Origin: JANRIC01 sp033765345
Lineage (GTDB): Bacteria > Bacteroidota > Bacteroidia > Cytophagales > Microscillaceae
Direction: 5' to 3'
DNA length: 8,481 nt
NCBI GenBank assembly: GCA_033765345.1
Contig: JANRIC010000101.1
Coordinates: forward strand, 1-8,481
Shown here piece after piece: positions 1 to 6,289 of this stretch; the stretch's first letter is position 1, and each line of letters starts with the position of its first letter. The position numbers and the translations under genes are program-made. Under the pieces are notes generated by a model, which saw only the letters and a program-made list of their open reading frames with translations, was not told the origin of the DNA and did not search any database.

Positions 1-157
1 CAATACTATTAGACAAAGGTTTAGCAGATTTGTACGCAAAACTTTATCTTTTTCTAAAAAAGAGTATATGTTAAATTTACATTTCAAACTTTGGGCCTAT
101 CAATATAATCTTAATGTTATCAGTTAAAAATTAACACTATCCTCAAATAAAACTACT
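1..157. other. AT-rich leader, no gene seen
   Basis: No coding sequence, RNA gene or terminator can be supported here. The only structure noticed is a small inverted repeat GTTAA-aaa-TTAAC at 123-135. Together with the palindrome that follows, it fills the 326 bases before the first gene. Confidence 0.5.
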
Positions 158-279
158 GCCAACATCGTATTGGCAATAGTGGGGCTGAACTCAACATCTG
201 CAATTCTATGGGGCATTTGTGCAAATGTTGGGCTGACGTTTTTTAAATTCCCCACCATCGCCAAGCCGTGTCCGTTGGC
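158..279. repeat. Upstream ~122-bp imperfect palindrome flanking the GNAT gene (cassette-type repeat)
   Basis: The ends form a long stem: 158-184 (starts GCCAAC, ends AGTGGGG) pairs with 250-279 (starts CCCCACC, ends GTTGGC), with 13 of 15 matches in the inner half and a 6/6 match at the tips. A nested stem pairs CTCAACATCTGCA (190-202) with TGCAAATGTTGGG (220-232), 11 of 13 matches. The centre carries TTTGTGCA (216-223). A related element with the same layout lies after the gene at 988-1104. An attC-like pair, ACTCAAC (189-195) and GTTGGGC (227-233), fits the RYYYAAC/GTTRRRY core rule, but is not conserved in the second copy. The element looks like a structured repeat accompanying accessory gene cassettes. 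Whether it recombines is unknown. Confidence 0.7.
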
Positions 280-640
280 TGCAATGGGTAGGGCTACTGG
301 TTCATCAACAAATTTGACAAACTTAAATGGTACAGATACGAGAGATACAAAACAATGAAATTGATAGGATTAAAGAAATTCAAAGAGAGGAGGAGATATG
401 TGGTTACTATAAGTTGAAGGATGGTTTTTTGGTCGTTATTGACAAGTATGAACACGTTTACTCATTTGATAAAGATGAACTATCCGATATAATTAACAGA
501 CAAAGAAAGATAAAAAATGAAGGAGGAGTAGTAATCGGAGCATTTGACGATGAAAGCATAGCGGGGGTTATTTCAGTTGAGAGTAAGAGGAGAGGCATTG
601 AGATGAGTTATTGCAAAATGGACATTCTGTATGTAAGTAA

Positions 641-646
641 TACTCT
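641..646. repeat. Left target site duplication TACTCT
   Basis: TACTCT abuts the left end of the inserted element and is repeated exactly at its right end (755-760). One copy is the original gene sequence; removing the other restores the GNAT reading frame, which supports a 6-bp target duplication. Confidence 0.8.
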
Positions 647-754
647 GGCTCTTACCATAATTTAGACTGATAACTGAAATTCAATGATTTTAAGCCCATA
701 ATTTCGTCAAAAGACTACCTTTTAAAACTATCAGTCCAATTCTAGGGAAGAGCC
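647..754. mobile_element. 108-bp MITE-like element with 26-bp terminal inverted repeats
   Basis: The ends 647-672 and 729-754 are inverted repeats matching at 20 of 26 positions: the outer GGCTCTT is perfect, as is the inner GACTGATA, and the middle has diverged. The element is bounded by 6-bp direct repeats (TACTCT) and lies inside a gene whose frame is restored by its removal. It has no coding capacity, so it must have been moved by a transposase elsewhere (a miniature inverted-repeat element or an internally deleted insertion sequence). The parent family is not identified. The GGCTCTT tip recalls some ISL3-type ends, but that family usually makes 8-bp duplications, so no assignment is made. 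Confidence 0.8.
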
Positions 755-760
755 TACTCT
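755..760. repeat. Right target site duplication TACTCT
   Basis: Exact copy of 641-646, immediately after the right terminal inverted repeat. The GNAT coding sequence continues from here in the original frame. Confidence 0.8.
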
Positions 761-987
761 TAGAAGATTGGGGATTGGTAGCAGACTTGTTGAAGAAAGT
801 AAAAAGGCTGCCCGAAGTTTTGGTGCTGGCAAATTGTACATTTCCGCAACACCGACAATAAACACGGTGGACTTTTATTTGAAGCAGGGAGCGATTTTGA
901 CAAAGGAGTTGGACTTGGAATTGTATCAAAGAGAGCCAGACGACATTCATTTAGAATTAGAAACAGGTTTATAAAATCCCACATGCA

Positions 988-1104
988 GCCAACAGCCGTT
1001 TTGCAAAAGCGGGGGTTAAGTGCTTCTATGAAAGTGAAGTGCTAAATTCAAGCTTTGTGCATTTAATGGAGTTTAGTGCTGAAAAATCCCGCCTTCGTAA
1101 AGCC
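988..1104. repeat. Downstream ~117-bp imperfect palindrome, second copy of the cassette repeat
   Basis: It shares its plan with 158-279: GCCAACA at the left tip, a GCAA-A-AG-GGGG segment, a central TTTGTGCA (1054-1061), and a right side running AAATCCC-GCC-TCG-AAAGCC. The outer arms (about 998-1013 and 1088-1103) pair at about 12 of 16 positions. An inner stem pairs CTAAATTC (1042-1049) with GAGTTTAG (1069-1076), allowing one G-T. The right tip is degenerate compared with the first copy. It begins 13 bases after the GNAT stop, the position expected of a recombination site attached to a cassette gene. Confidence 0.55.
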
Positions 1105-1273
1105 CAGAACCATTATGCACCATTCCCCCTACCCTTTAAAACGGTGGAGTTTTGCGGCTAATGGAAGTTTTGTAACCGACATTTTGCATCCTTATTAAAT
1201 GCCCTATTTTTGAAACTAGGGGCAAGAAAAGTCGGGACTAAGGTCTTGGGCAAATGTGTGTAGTCCATCCCCT
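1105..1273. other. Intergenic region between cassette and receptor gene, with weak hairpin
   Basis: No gene seen. On the minus strand, downstream of the receptor stop, GCCCTA (1201-1206) can pair with TAGGGGC (1217-1223) with one bulged G. The flanking T tract is poor (ATTTAATAA), so this is at best a weak terminator for the receptor transcript. Confidence 0.3.
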
Positions 1274-3580
1274 TTACAAAGTATACCTAAGCCCTAAAAA
1301 TAAGCGAATGCCTTGATTGGGTGCAAATACATAACTCGGATCAAAGGTTAGTGCCTGGGGATTGTCAGCAGTCGGGATCACCTGCCCTTTGCCGTCGAAC
1401 TGCACCTGACGATCAAAAGGATCAAAGGCACGAGCGATGCTGTTTTTGGGCGGAGTATAATTGAGTAAGTTTTTAATGCCTCCGTAAAGTTCCCAGCCTT
1501 TTTTAAAGGATTTAGTCACCTGGATATTCTGAATACTCCACCAAGGAGAATATTCCGGGCGACTATCCAAATCACTTAGCAAAGGTAGGCGCATCGGCCC
1601 GTACAGATTACCTGTGTAATCAAGGGTCAACCCTAACTTAGGAAATGTATACCCTATGCTCCAGACTCCTGAGAACCTCTCCGTAAGCAATTGCCGGACG
1701 CGTAAGCCGTTTTCTTCAAAAGTCACATCCATCGCCGTAAAACCACCCAAGATTTTCAAGCCGTTTTCCCAGGCAATGTCCATATTGAGTGAAACACCGC
1801 GCGAGATAGCCGAGCCATCTAAATTGGCATAAATAATTTGGTTGGGATTGGCTTCATAATCAGGAATGATCCGATTGTTAAAATAGGTATAAAACACACT
1901 GGCATCCAAACCGATGAAGGTGTTATTTTTAGTGAAAATTTGCTTGACATAGTTGATATTGGCATTCCAGGAGGTTTCAGGCTTGAGGGTTTCGGCAAAA
2001 ACCACTCGCCTAGCTCCAGTCAAAGCTGCATGGTCTTCTGTAAACACATTCGCAACCCTAAAACCATTGCCTAGGCTAAATCTCAACACATTTCTTTTAT
2101 TGGCAGAACTCCATTTGTAATTCAGCCGTGGTGAAAAAATATTGCCGTGGTCTGTGTCATAGTCATAACGCAGTCCAAACAAAAGCTTATGCTGTGTGTT
2201 AAAGCTAACTTCATCCTGAATAAACACGCCAGGCAAATGTTTGACGGATGGTTTATTAGCCAGGGCACCCAACGTATCAAACCCAGCGGTTGCCGGAGTA
2301 TTGTCATCATAATAGGTATAACGGTACGCAATACCACTCAGAAGATGGTGTTTGATGCCCACAGTTTTGTTCCAGGTGAGCTGCCCAAAGCCGATGTACT
2401 GGTCTGCCAGATAAAGCGTATTGCCATAGACAGAATTCTGTCGGTGGCCATTGGCACTGAACTGAAAGTTGATCGTTTCTTTTACAGGCAATTGATACAC
2501 CCCAAAAACCTCCCAACGGCCTGTATAAATACTTTCGCCATAAACTTCATCCCCACCTCTGAATTCTTTTGACCAGCCCAATTCGCCTCCCCAACGATCT
2601 TCATAAACATAACGCCCTGCCAGGGTAAAAACCCGTTGATTTTTGCGTTGAGTACTGATTTTGTTGAAAAAAGAAATTCTGTTTTGTAAGGTGACATCCG
2701 TAAAACCGTCTCCATTATGATCGATAGGGTTCTGATAATTGAAATAATTGATCCCCAGGAGTGATTGTATCTTTGAACCAAGTTTGTACTTCACACCCAA
2801 ATCTGTATTGACCTCACCCCAACCAGTAGCCAATACATCGGCAGAAAGTAGAGGAGAATTAGCTGGTTTTTTGGTAATGATATTGATAAGACCACCCACA
2901 GCCTCAGAACCATACAAAGTAGAGGCAGGCCCTTTGACGATCTCCACCCGCTCGATCAGGGATTGTGGAATACCCGTAAGCCCATAGACTGTGGATAACC
3001 CGCTCACAATCGGCATTCCGTCAATCATCACCATCGTATAAGGACCTTCCAACCCATTGATATGGATATCACCGGTATTACAAACATTACAATTGAGTTG
3101 TGGACGAACTCCATTTACATTCTGTAGCGATTCAAAAATAGAAGGGCTAGGATTCGCTCGGAAAAACTTAGGACTGTAGACCTCCACCGGAACGGCACTT
3201 TCCAACTTACTAACCTCCATCATAGTGCCTGAAATCACGATTTCGTCCAAACCGGAAGATACTTCCTGAAGTTCAAAGTTGAGGGATAGGTTAGGGCGGT
3301 AGGGACTAAGCGTAATTTGACTGACCTGGCTTTCATAACCCAGCAAAGAGGCTACTACTTCATAACTTCCAAAGGGAATATCCGAAATCTCAAAGTTACC
3401 TGCTGCATTGCTTGAACTCCCCAGGGTAGTATTTTTGAGGGCAATCGTGACAAATTCCAGGGGCTTACCTTCTTGCGAGGATATTCGACCGGATAAGCTA
3501 CCCGTTTGTGCCAGACTCTTGTCAAAAACCCCTAAGCTGCAAAAGAGTGTTAAATTTATATAAATCGTAATTATCCTCAT
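1274..3580 (-). CDS. TonB-dependent outer-membrane receptor with CxxC motif in the plug
   Basis: A 768-residue TonB-dependent transporter, predicted to carry a metal complex or other large ligand across the outer membrane using TonB/ExbBD energy. In order: a signal peptide (about 1-25, ending SLAQ); a carboxypeptidase-regulatory-like beta-sandwich (about 27-104, GRISSQEGKPLEFVTIALK, GYESQ), usual in Bacteroidota receptors; a TonB-box-like stretch LDEIVISG (111-118); a plug domain (about 127-238, with MIDGMP, RVEIVKGPASTLYGSEAVGG and INIITKKP); then a beta-barrel to the C-terminus, which ends GLRYTL. Length is normal and the gene is intact. The plug contains C164-N-V-C167 followed by GDIHINGLEGP; outer-membrane receptor plugs rarely carry free cysteine pairs, which hints at a thiophilic ligand such as copper or a redox-sensitive site. 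It has its own promoter with a metal-repressor-like operator. The substrate is not determined; iron complexes remain possible. Confidence 0.93.
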   Translation of the reverse strand: MRIITIYINLTLFCSLGVFDKSLAQTGSLSGRISSQEGKPLEFVTIALKNTTLGSSSNAAGNFEISDIPFGSYEVVASLLGYESQVSQITLSPYRPNLSLNFELQEVSSGLDEIVISGTMMEVSKLESAVPVEVYSPKFFRANPSPSIFESLQNVNGVRPQLNCNVCNTGDIHINGLEGPYTMVMIDGMPIVSGLSTVYGLTGIPQSLIERVEIVKGPASTLYGSEAVGGLINIITKKPANSPLLSADVLATGWGEVNTDLGVKYKLGSKIQSLLGINYFNYQNPIDHNGDGFTDVTLQNRISFFNKISTQRKNQRVFTLAGRYVYEDRWGGELGWSKEFRGGDEVYGESIYTGRWEVFGVYQLPVKETINFQFSANGHRQNSVYGNTLYLADQYIGFGQLTWNKTVGIKHHLLSGIAYRYTYYDDNTPATAGFDTLGALANKPSVKHLPGVFIQDEVSFNTQHKLLFGLRYDYDTDHGNIFSPRLNYKWSSANKRNVLRFSLGNGFRVANVFTEDHAALTGARRVVFAETLKPETSWNANINYVKQIFTKNNTFIGLDASVFYTYFNNRIIPDYEANPNQIIYANLDGSAISRGVSLNMDIAWENGLKILGGFTAMDVTFEENGLRVRQLLTERFSGVWSIGYTFPKLGLTLDYTGNLYGPMRLPLLSDLDSRPEYSPWWSIQNIQVTKSFKKGWELYGGIKNLLNYTPPKNSIARAFDPFDRQVQFDGKGQVIPTADNPQALTFDPSYVFAPNQGIRLFLGLRYTL

Positions 3581-3581
3581 A

Positions 3582-3609
3582 TATACACATAATTTTTATT
3601 TCGTGTATA
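3582..3609 (-). other. Inverted repeat next to the receptor start codon
   Basis: TATACAC (3582-3588) and GTGTATA (3603-3609) form perfect 7-bp arms around 14 bases. The stem ends one base before the ATG at 3580. The predicted transcription start falls at or near the distal arm, so it may be a second protein-binding site rather than an RNA hairpin. It is AT-rich and could be coincidence. Confidence 0.3.
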
Positions 3610-3617
3610 CAAAAATA
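3610..3617 (-). promoter_or_regulatory. Bacteroidetes-type -7 promoter element for the receptor gene
   Basis: Read on the minus strand, the bases are TATTTTTG, a full match to the TAnnTTTG -7 consensus recognised by the Bacteroidota primary sigma factor. It lies about 30 bases before the ATG at 3580. The -33 region (around 3638-3641) is a run of T without the usual G, so only the -7 half is well matched. Confidence 0.5.
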
Positions 3618-3621
3618 TAAA

Positions 3622-3637
3622 TTTAGATTAATCTAAA
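3622..3637. promoter_or_regulatory. 16-bp perfect palindrome, candidate metal-repressor operator
   Basis: TTTAGATTAATCTAAA is its own reverse complement. It lies between the -7 box and the expected -33 position of the receptor promoter, where a bound repressor would block RNA polymerase. The TTTAG-n6-CTAAA form resembles operators of DtxR/MntR/SirR-type metal-dependent repressors (typically TTAGGTTAACCTAA-like). A further half site, ATCTAAA, occurs at 3647-3653, one site length away. The metal sensed cannot be told; Fe or Mn would be usual for that family. Confidence 0.5.
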
Positions 3638-3659
3638 AAAATATTTATCTAAAAAATAA

Positions 3660-3700
3660 ATAAAAAAGGTAGAAATATTATTTGAACATATTTCTACCTT
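3660..3700 (-). terminator. Intrinsic terminator downstream of the superoxide dismutase gene
   Basis: AAGGTAGAAATAT (3666-3678) and ATATTTCTACCTT (3688-3700) are perfect 13-bp complements around a 9-base loop. On the minus strand the stem runs straight into six T residues, then more T-rich sequence; on the plus strand no T run follows. It lies about 135 bases after the dismutase stop and just upstream of the receptor promoter, so it separates the two transcripts. Confidence 0.75.
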
Positions 3701-3834
3701 CTAAAATCAGTGTTTCTCCATATCAAATTTTATTTTTTGGTAGTATCAAAGACCTGATGCACACATAGTTGCCGTGGATTGTGTACTCACAATCTATTGT
3801 TTTGAACGAACAGCATCAATTTTTGCCTACTACC

Positions 3835-4557
3835 CTATTTTTTTACGGCACTGATGGCAGTTTGAAAGTTTTTAGTGACTTCTTCCCATTGAATCACATT
3901 CCAGATCGCAGTCAGATAGTCGGCGCGTTTGTTTTGGTATTTCAGGTAATAGGCGTGTTCCCAAACGTCAATACCCAGAATGGGCGTCCCGACTTGTTTT
4001 ACCAATCCACTCATCAGGGGATTGTCTTGGTTAGGCGTAGTGCTTACAAATAGTTTTTTGTTTTTATCCACAGAAAGCCATAGCCAACCGCTCCCAAAAA
4101 GGCCTTTGCCTGACTCAGTCATGGTTTCTTTGAGCTTATCCAATGAGCCGAAAACCCCATTGATGGCAGAAGTAAGTTCTGCGCCAGGCTGTGTATTGGC
4201 TTTAGGGCTTAGTATTTTCCAGAATAAGCTGTGGTTGAAATGACCACCGCCATTGTTGCGTAGGGCTGCGGGAGTTTTGGAAGTCAGTTTAGGAAGAATA
4301 TCCAGGATAGTTTTATTTTCAAAAGCACTTCCAGCCACAGCCTTATTCAGGTTAGTGACATAAGCTGCGTGGTGTTTCCCGTGGTGGATTTGCATGGTAG
4401 CAGTATCTATGTGAGGTTCAAGAGCCTCAAAACCATAATCCAAATTGGGCAAAGTAAAAGTATCCGCAGCAGGTGCAAAAGCCCAGCCTGTAATCGGAGC
4501 AAATAAAACCGCGCCAGTAGCCAGCGCATTTAATTTTAAAAATTCTCTTTTGTTCAT
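3835..4557 (-). CDS. sodA: Exported superoxide dismutase, Mn-type signature
   Basis: Converts superoxide to oxygen and hydrogen peroxide, here probably in the periplasm. The 240-residue protein begins MNKREFLKLNALATGAVLFAP and has a hydrophobic stretch to about residue 28 (AFA cleavage site likely), which cytosolic homologues lack. The KREFLK start resembles a twin-arginine signal with one Arg replaced by Lys, so Tat or Sec export is possible. The Fe/Mn-SOD fold is complete: metal ligands H58 (QIHHGKHH), H109 (GGHFNHSLFW), D197 and H201 (DVWEHAYY). A Gly occurs where Fe enzymes carry the outer-sphere Gln (NNGGGHFNH), and Gln is present at the Mn position (Q177 in TPNQDNPLM), which favours Mn or cambialistic use. 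It is a single gene, with a strong terminator downstream. A weak promoter candidate, TAATTTTA on the minus strand (4583-4590), lies about 25 bases upstream of the start within an inverted repeat GGTAA-aa-TTACC (4581-4592). Confidence 0.95.
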   Translation of the reverse strand: MNKREFLKLNALATGAVLFAPITGWAFAPAADTFTLPNLDYGFEALEPHIDTATMQIHHGKHHAAYVTNLNKAVAGSAFENKTILDILPKLTSKTPAALRNNGGGHFNHSLFWKILSPKANTQPGAELTSAINGVFGSLDKLKETMTESGKGLFGSGWLWLSVDKNKKLFVSTTPNQDNPLMSGLVKQVGTPILGIDVWEHAYYLKYQNKRADYLTAIWNVIQWEEVTKNFQTAISAVKK

Positions 4558-4762
4558 AGTATTGAGTTTTTGTGTTTTCAGGTAAAATTACCATAGTTTT
4601 CCCAGAATGCCTTTAGAAAAACTTAATTAATCATGAGATCACACTCAGATGAAAGCTTTGAGATAAATTTTAGGACAAGTAAAGACAAAACAAATTGTTT
4701 TATTTATATTTAAGCGAGAAATTTTAATAGTTATTAACCTAAATCCACTCAAAGATAGAACC

Positions 4763-5323
4763 ATGACAAATTCAAAAAAAATTCTGATCATCACCGGCGA
4801 CGGCGGGGAATCTTATGAAACGCTTTATGCTAAACATCGCATGGCTGAGGCAGGGCATCATGCTGTAATTGCCTCTACTTCACGCAAAAGAATTCATCTG
4901 GTGATTCATGATTTTGAGCCAGGTTGGGATACCTACGTGGAGCGTCAGGGCTATTGGATGGAGTCTGACCTGGGTTTTGATGAAGTAGATTCGGATGAAT
5001 ACGATGCACTGCTTATTCCCGGAGGTAGATCACCAGAATATTTGCGAAATCACCCCAAAGTAATTGCTATTGTCAGGGAGTTTTATGAAAGCGGCAAATT
5101 TATCTTTGCTATCTGCCACGGAATACAAATTCTTGTCACAGCCGGTTTGGTAGATAAACGACGGATTACCTGCTACGAGCACGTAAGGTTTGAGGTGGAA
5201 TCCTGTGGAGGGGTTTATGTGGCAGATCGACAGGCTGTCCGCGATGGAAAACTCATCACCGGACAAACCTGGCAATCGCACCCCGAATTTTACAGGGAAG
5301 TATTTGCTTGTTTGAATGAATAA
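4763..5323 (+). CDS. DJ-1/PfpI family protein, DJ-1D glyoxalase-like subgroup
   Basis: A 186-residue single-domain protein of the DJ-1/PfpI superfamily, probably cytoplasmic (no signal peptide). The catalytic features are visible: Glu16 in GDGGESYE, nucleophile Cys118 in the elbow AICHGIQ, with His119 next to it. The stretches HDFEPGWDTY, FDEVDSDEYDALLIPGGRSPEYL and WQSHPEF match the subgroup that includes plant DJ-1D, which turns methylglyoxal or glyoxal into hydroxy acids without glutathione. Protein deglycase or chaperone roles are also claimed for relatives, and older annotations say protease. The start is set by conserved MTNSKKILIITGDG. It is transcribed toward the outer-membrane protein gene, the two stops being only four bases apart, so transcripts probably overlap or end within each other. 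A short AT hairpin (TGAAT-aaaa-ATTCA, 5317-5330) and a T-rich run (5341-5354) follow its stop and may end transcription. Confidence 0.92.
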   Translation: MTNSKKILIITGDGGESYETLYAKHRMAEAGHHAVIASTSRKRIHLVIHDFEPGWDTYVERQGYWMESDLGFDEVDSDEYDALLIPGGRSPEYLRNHPKVIAIVREFYESGKFIFAICHGIQILVTAGLVDKRRITCYEHVRFEVESCGGVYVADRQAVRDGKLITGQTWQSHPEFYREVFACLNE

Positions 5324-5327
5324 AAAT

Positions 5328-6281
5328 TCAATGGCTTTCTGTTTTTTTCTTTTTCTTGAATGTAAATGTATACAGCATCCCAACCGTAAATCTTGCTCCG
5401 GTTTCGATGTGGGCTATTTCCTCCACATTGAAATTCTGAGCAATCGGATGCTGGTATAAAATATTGATATTCAGATTATTATAAAAAGATTGTAGCCCTA
5501 CACTTCCAAATAAAGCAGAACCTCCAGTATTGACCTGATCGATCTTTCCATCTTGGTGCATTCCGGCACGCTCATAATAAGCTCCCAGATAAGGCAGAAA
5601 GGATATTTGCGGTTTTTCAAACCAATAGATCAAATACCCACTTGTATTCATCTGATTACCAAAGAGATAATTCTCATTGTTGCGGCTGTTGAGCTTGTAG
5701 GAAGATTCCACATTCAGTCCCAAATTCTTGTAGCGAAGGGTATAATTCAGCGATAATAAATAATCCAAGCTCCCCGAACCAAGCTGGAAGTTGCGATTTA
5801 TTAATTCTCCCTGATCTTCTTTTTTGAATTCTCCCAGTGGAAATTTAAGCCCTCCACCGATCATCAATGAGTGTTTCCAGTCTTTTTGTACCTGATCTGA
5901 GGTATTAAACGGTGTATAATAAAGCAACAGCATAGGGTCACCCAAACCTGTAGAACGGACATTTTGGTGGCTGCCATTCATCTGATTGACCAAATAAGGA
6001 ACCATAAAACTAATCTGTAGCTTTGCATGTATGCTGTACCTCCCCAACAAGTCGTATCTTTGATAGGTATCTTCCGAAAATTCATCCTGATTGTATTCGC
6101 TATTATATTTTAGAGAGGCATTAAACGTGGCGTGGCTGTAGCGAAGACCTACAAAATGGTAATTAAATCCGGGTAAAATCCCGAAATAAATTCCTCCCAG
6201 CCGACAGCCGCAAATATCACAAGCCTGCCCAGATTGTGAGAAAAAAGTCAGAATGAAGCATAAAACGAGTATTTTTTTCAT
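5328..6281 (-). CDS. Outer-membrane beta-barrel protein with mature N-terminal CDICGC
   Basis: A 317-residue protein of unknown exact function, last gene of the mbnP-mbnH operon. It starts with a typical signal peptide (MKKILVLCFILTFFSQSGQA), so the mature chain should begin at Cys21 with C21-D-I-C24-G-C26, a three-cysteine cluster apt for binding Cu(I) or another soft metal, or for a redox role. The rest alternates aromatic/hydrophobic and polar residues with many short turns (GLRYSH, RYDLLGRYS, SLDYLLSLNYTLRYKN, GSVGLQSFY, GARFTVGMLYTFTF), ending in aromatic-rich strands, as expected for an outer-membrane barrel of about 10-14 strands (strand number is my estimate). The tail KKKKKTESH is basic. 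The start is 8 bases after the mbnH stop, with an AGGA just upstream of the ATG, so the two are likely co-translated. A lipoprotein reading (Cys21 acylated) is less likely because GQAC is a poor lipobox. The role is inferred as metal transfer at the outer membrane. Confidence 0.8.
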   Translation of the reverse strand: MKKILVLCFILTFFSQSGQACDICGCRLGGIYFGILPGFNYHFVGLRYSHATFNASLKYNSEYNQDEFSEDTYQRYDLLGRYSIHAKLQISFMVPYLVNQMNGSHQNVRSTGLGDPMLLLYYTPFNTSDQVQKDWKHSLMIGGGLKFPLGEFKKEDQGELINRNFQLGSGSLDYLLSLNYTLRYKNLGLNVESSYKLNSRNNENYLFGNQMNTSGYLIYWFEKPQISFLPYLGAYYERAGMHQDGKIDQVNTGGSALFGSVGLQSFYNNLNINILYQHPIAQNFNVEEIAHIETGARFTVGMLYTFTFKKKKKTESH

Positions 6282-6289
6282 AAGTCCTA

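Larger units (their letters stand above)
327..974 (+). pseudogene. GNAT-family N-acetyltransferase gene, interrupted by a 108-bp insertion
   Basis: Two in-frame coding pieces belong to one small GNAT acetyltransferase (acetyl-CoA-dependent N-acetylation; substrate unknown). The first (327-646) gives a start of MVQIREIQ and runs through the beta-strand ending MDILYVSN. The second (755-974) resumes with LRRLGIG, which is the acetyl-CoA pyrophosphate-binding motif R-x-x-G-x-G, and continues through LYISATP, TVDFYLKQGA and EPDDIHLELE, all typical of this GNAT subgroup. Deleting the element (647-754) plus one TACTCT copy joins AGT AAT ACT CTT AGA AGA in frame, giving about 177 residues, a normal full length. 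The insertion sits directly before the cofactor motif and brings a TAG stop at 663-665, leaving a 112-residue product without the cofactor site, so activity is very unlikely. The two palindromic repeats flank the gene as in a cassette; the downstream one begins 13 bases after the stop. Confidence 0.85.

Noticed and set aside
189..233. Classical integron attC site
   Set aside because: The RYYYAAC/GTTRRRY pair fits, but spacing is shorter than known attC sites and the second copy lacks it; kept only as an integron-like possibility.
170..358. Plus-strand 62-codon open frame
   Set aside because: It runs through the upstream palindrome and into the GNAT start in another frame; the composition follows the repeat and no domain is recognisable.
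690..984. Two minus-strand open frames of 74 and 86 codons
   Set aside because: They are antisense to the GNAT 3' part and the inserted element, and the plus-strand frame has clear family motifs.
2147..2572. Plus-strand 141-codon open frame, and other frames inside the receptor gene
   Set aside because: They are antisense or out-of-frame to a receptor with conserved domains throughout; none shows recognisable motifs.
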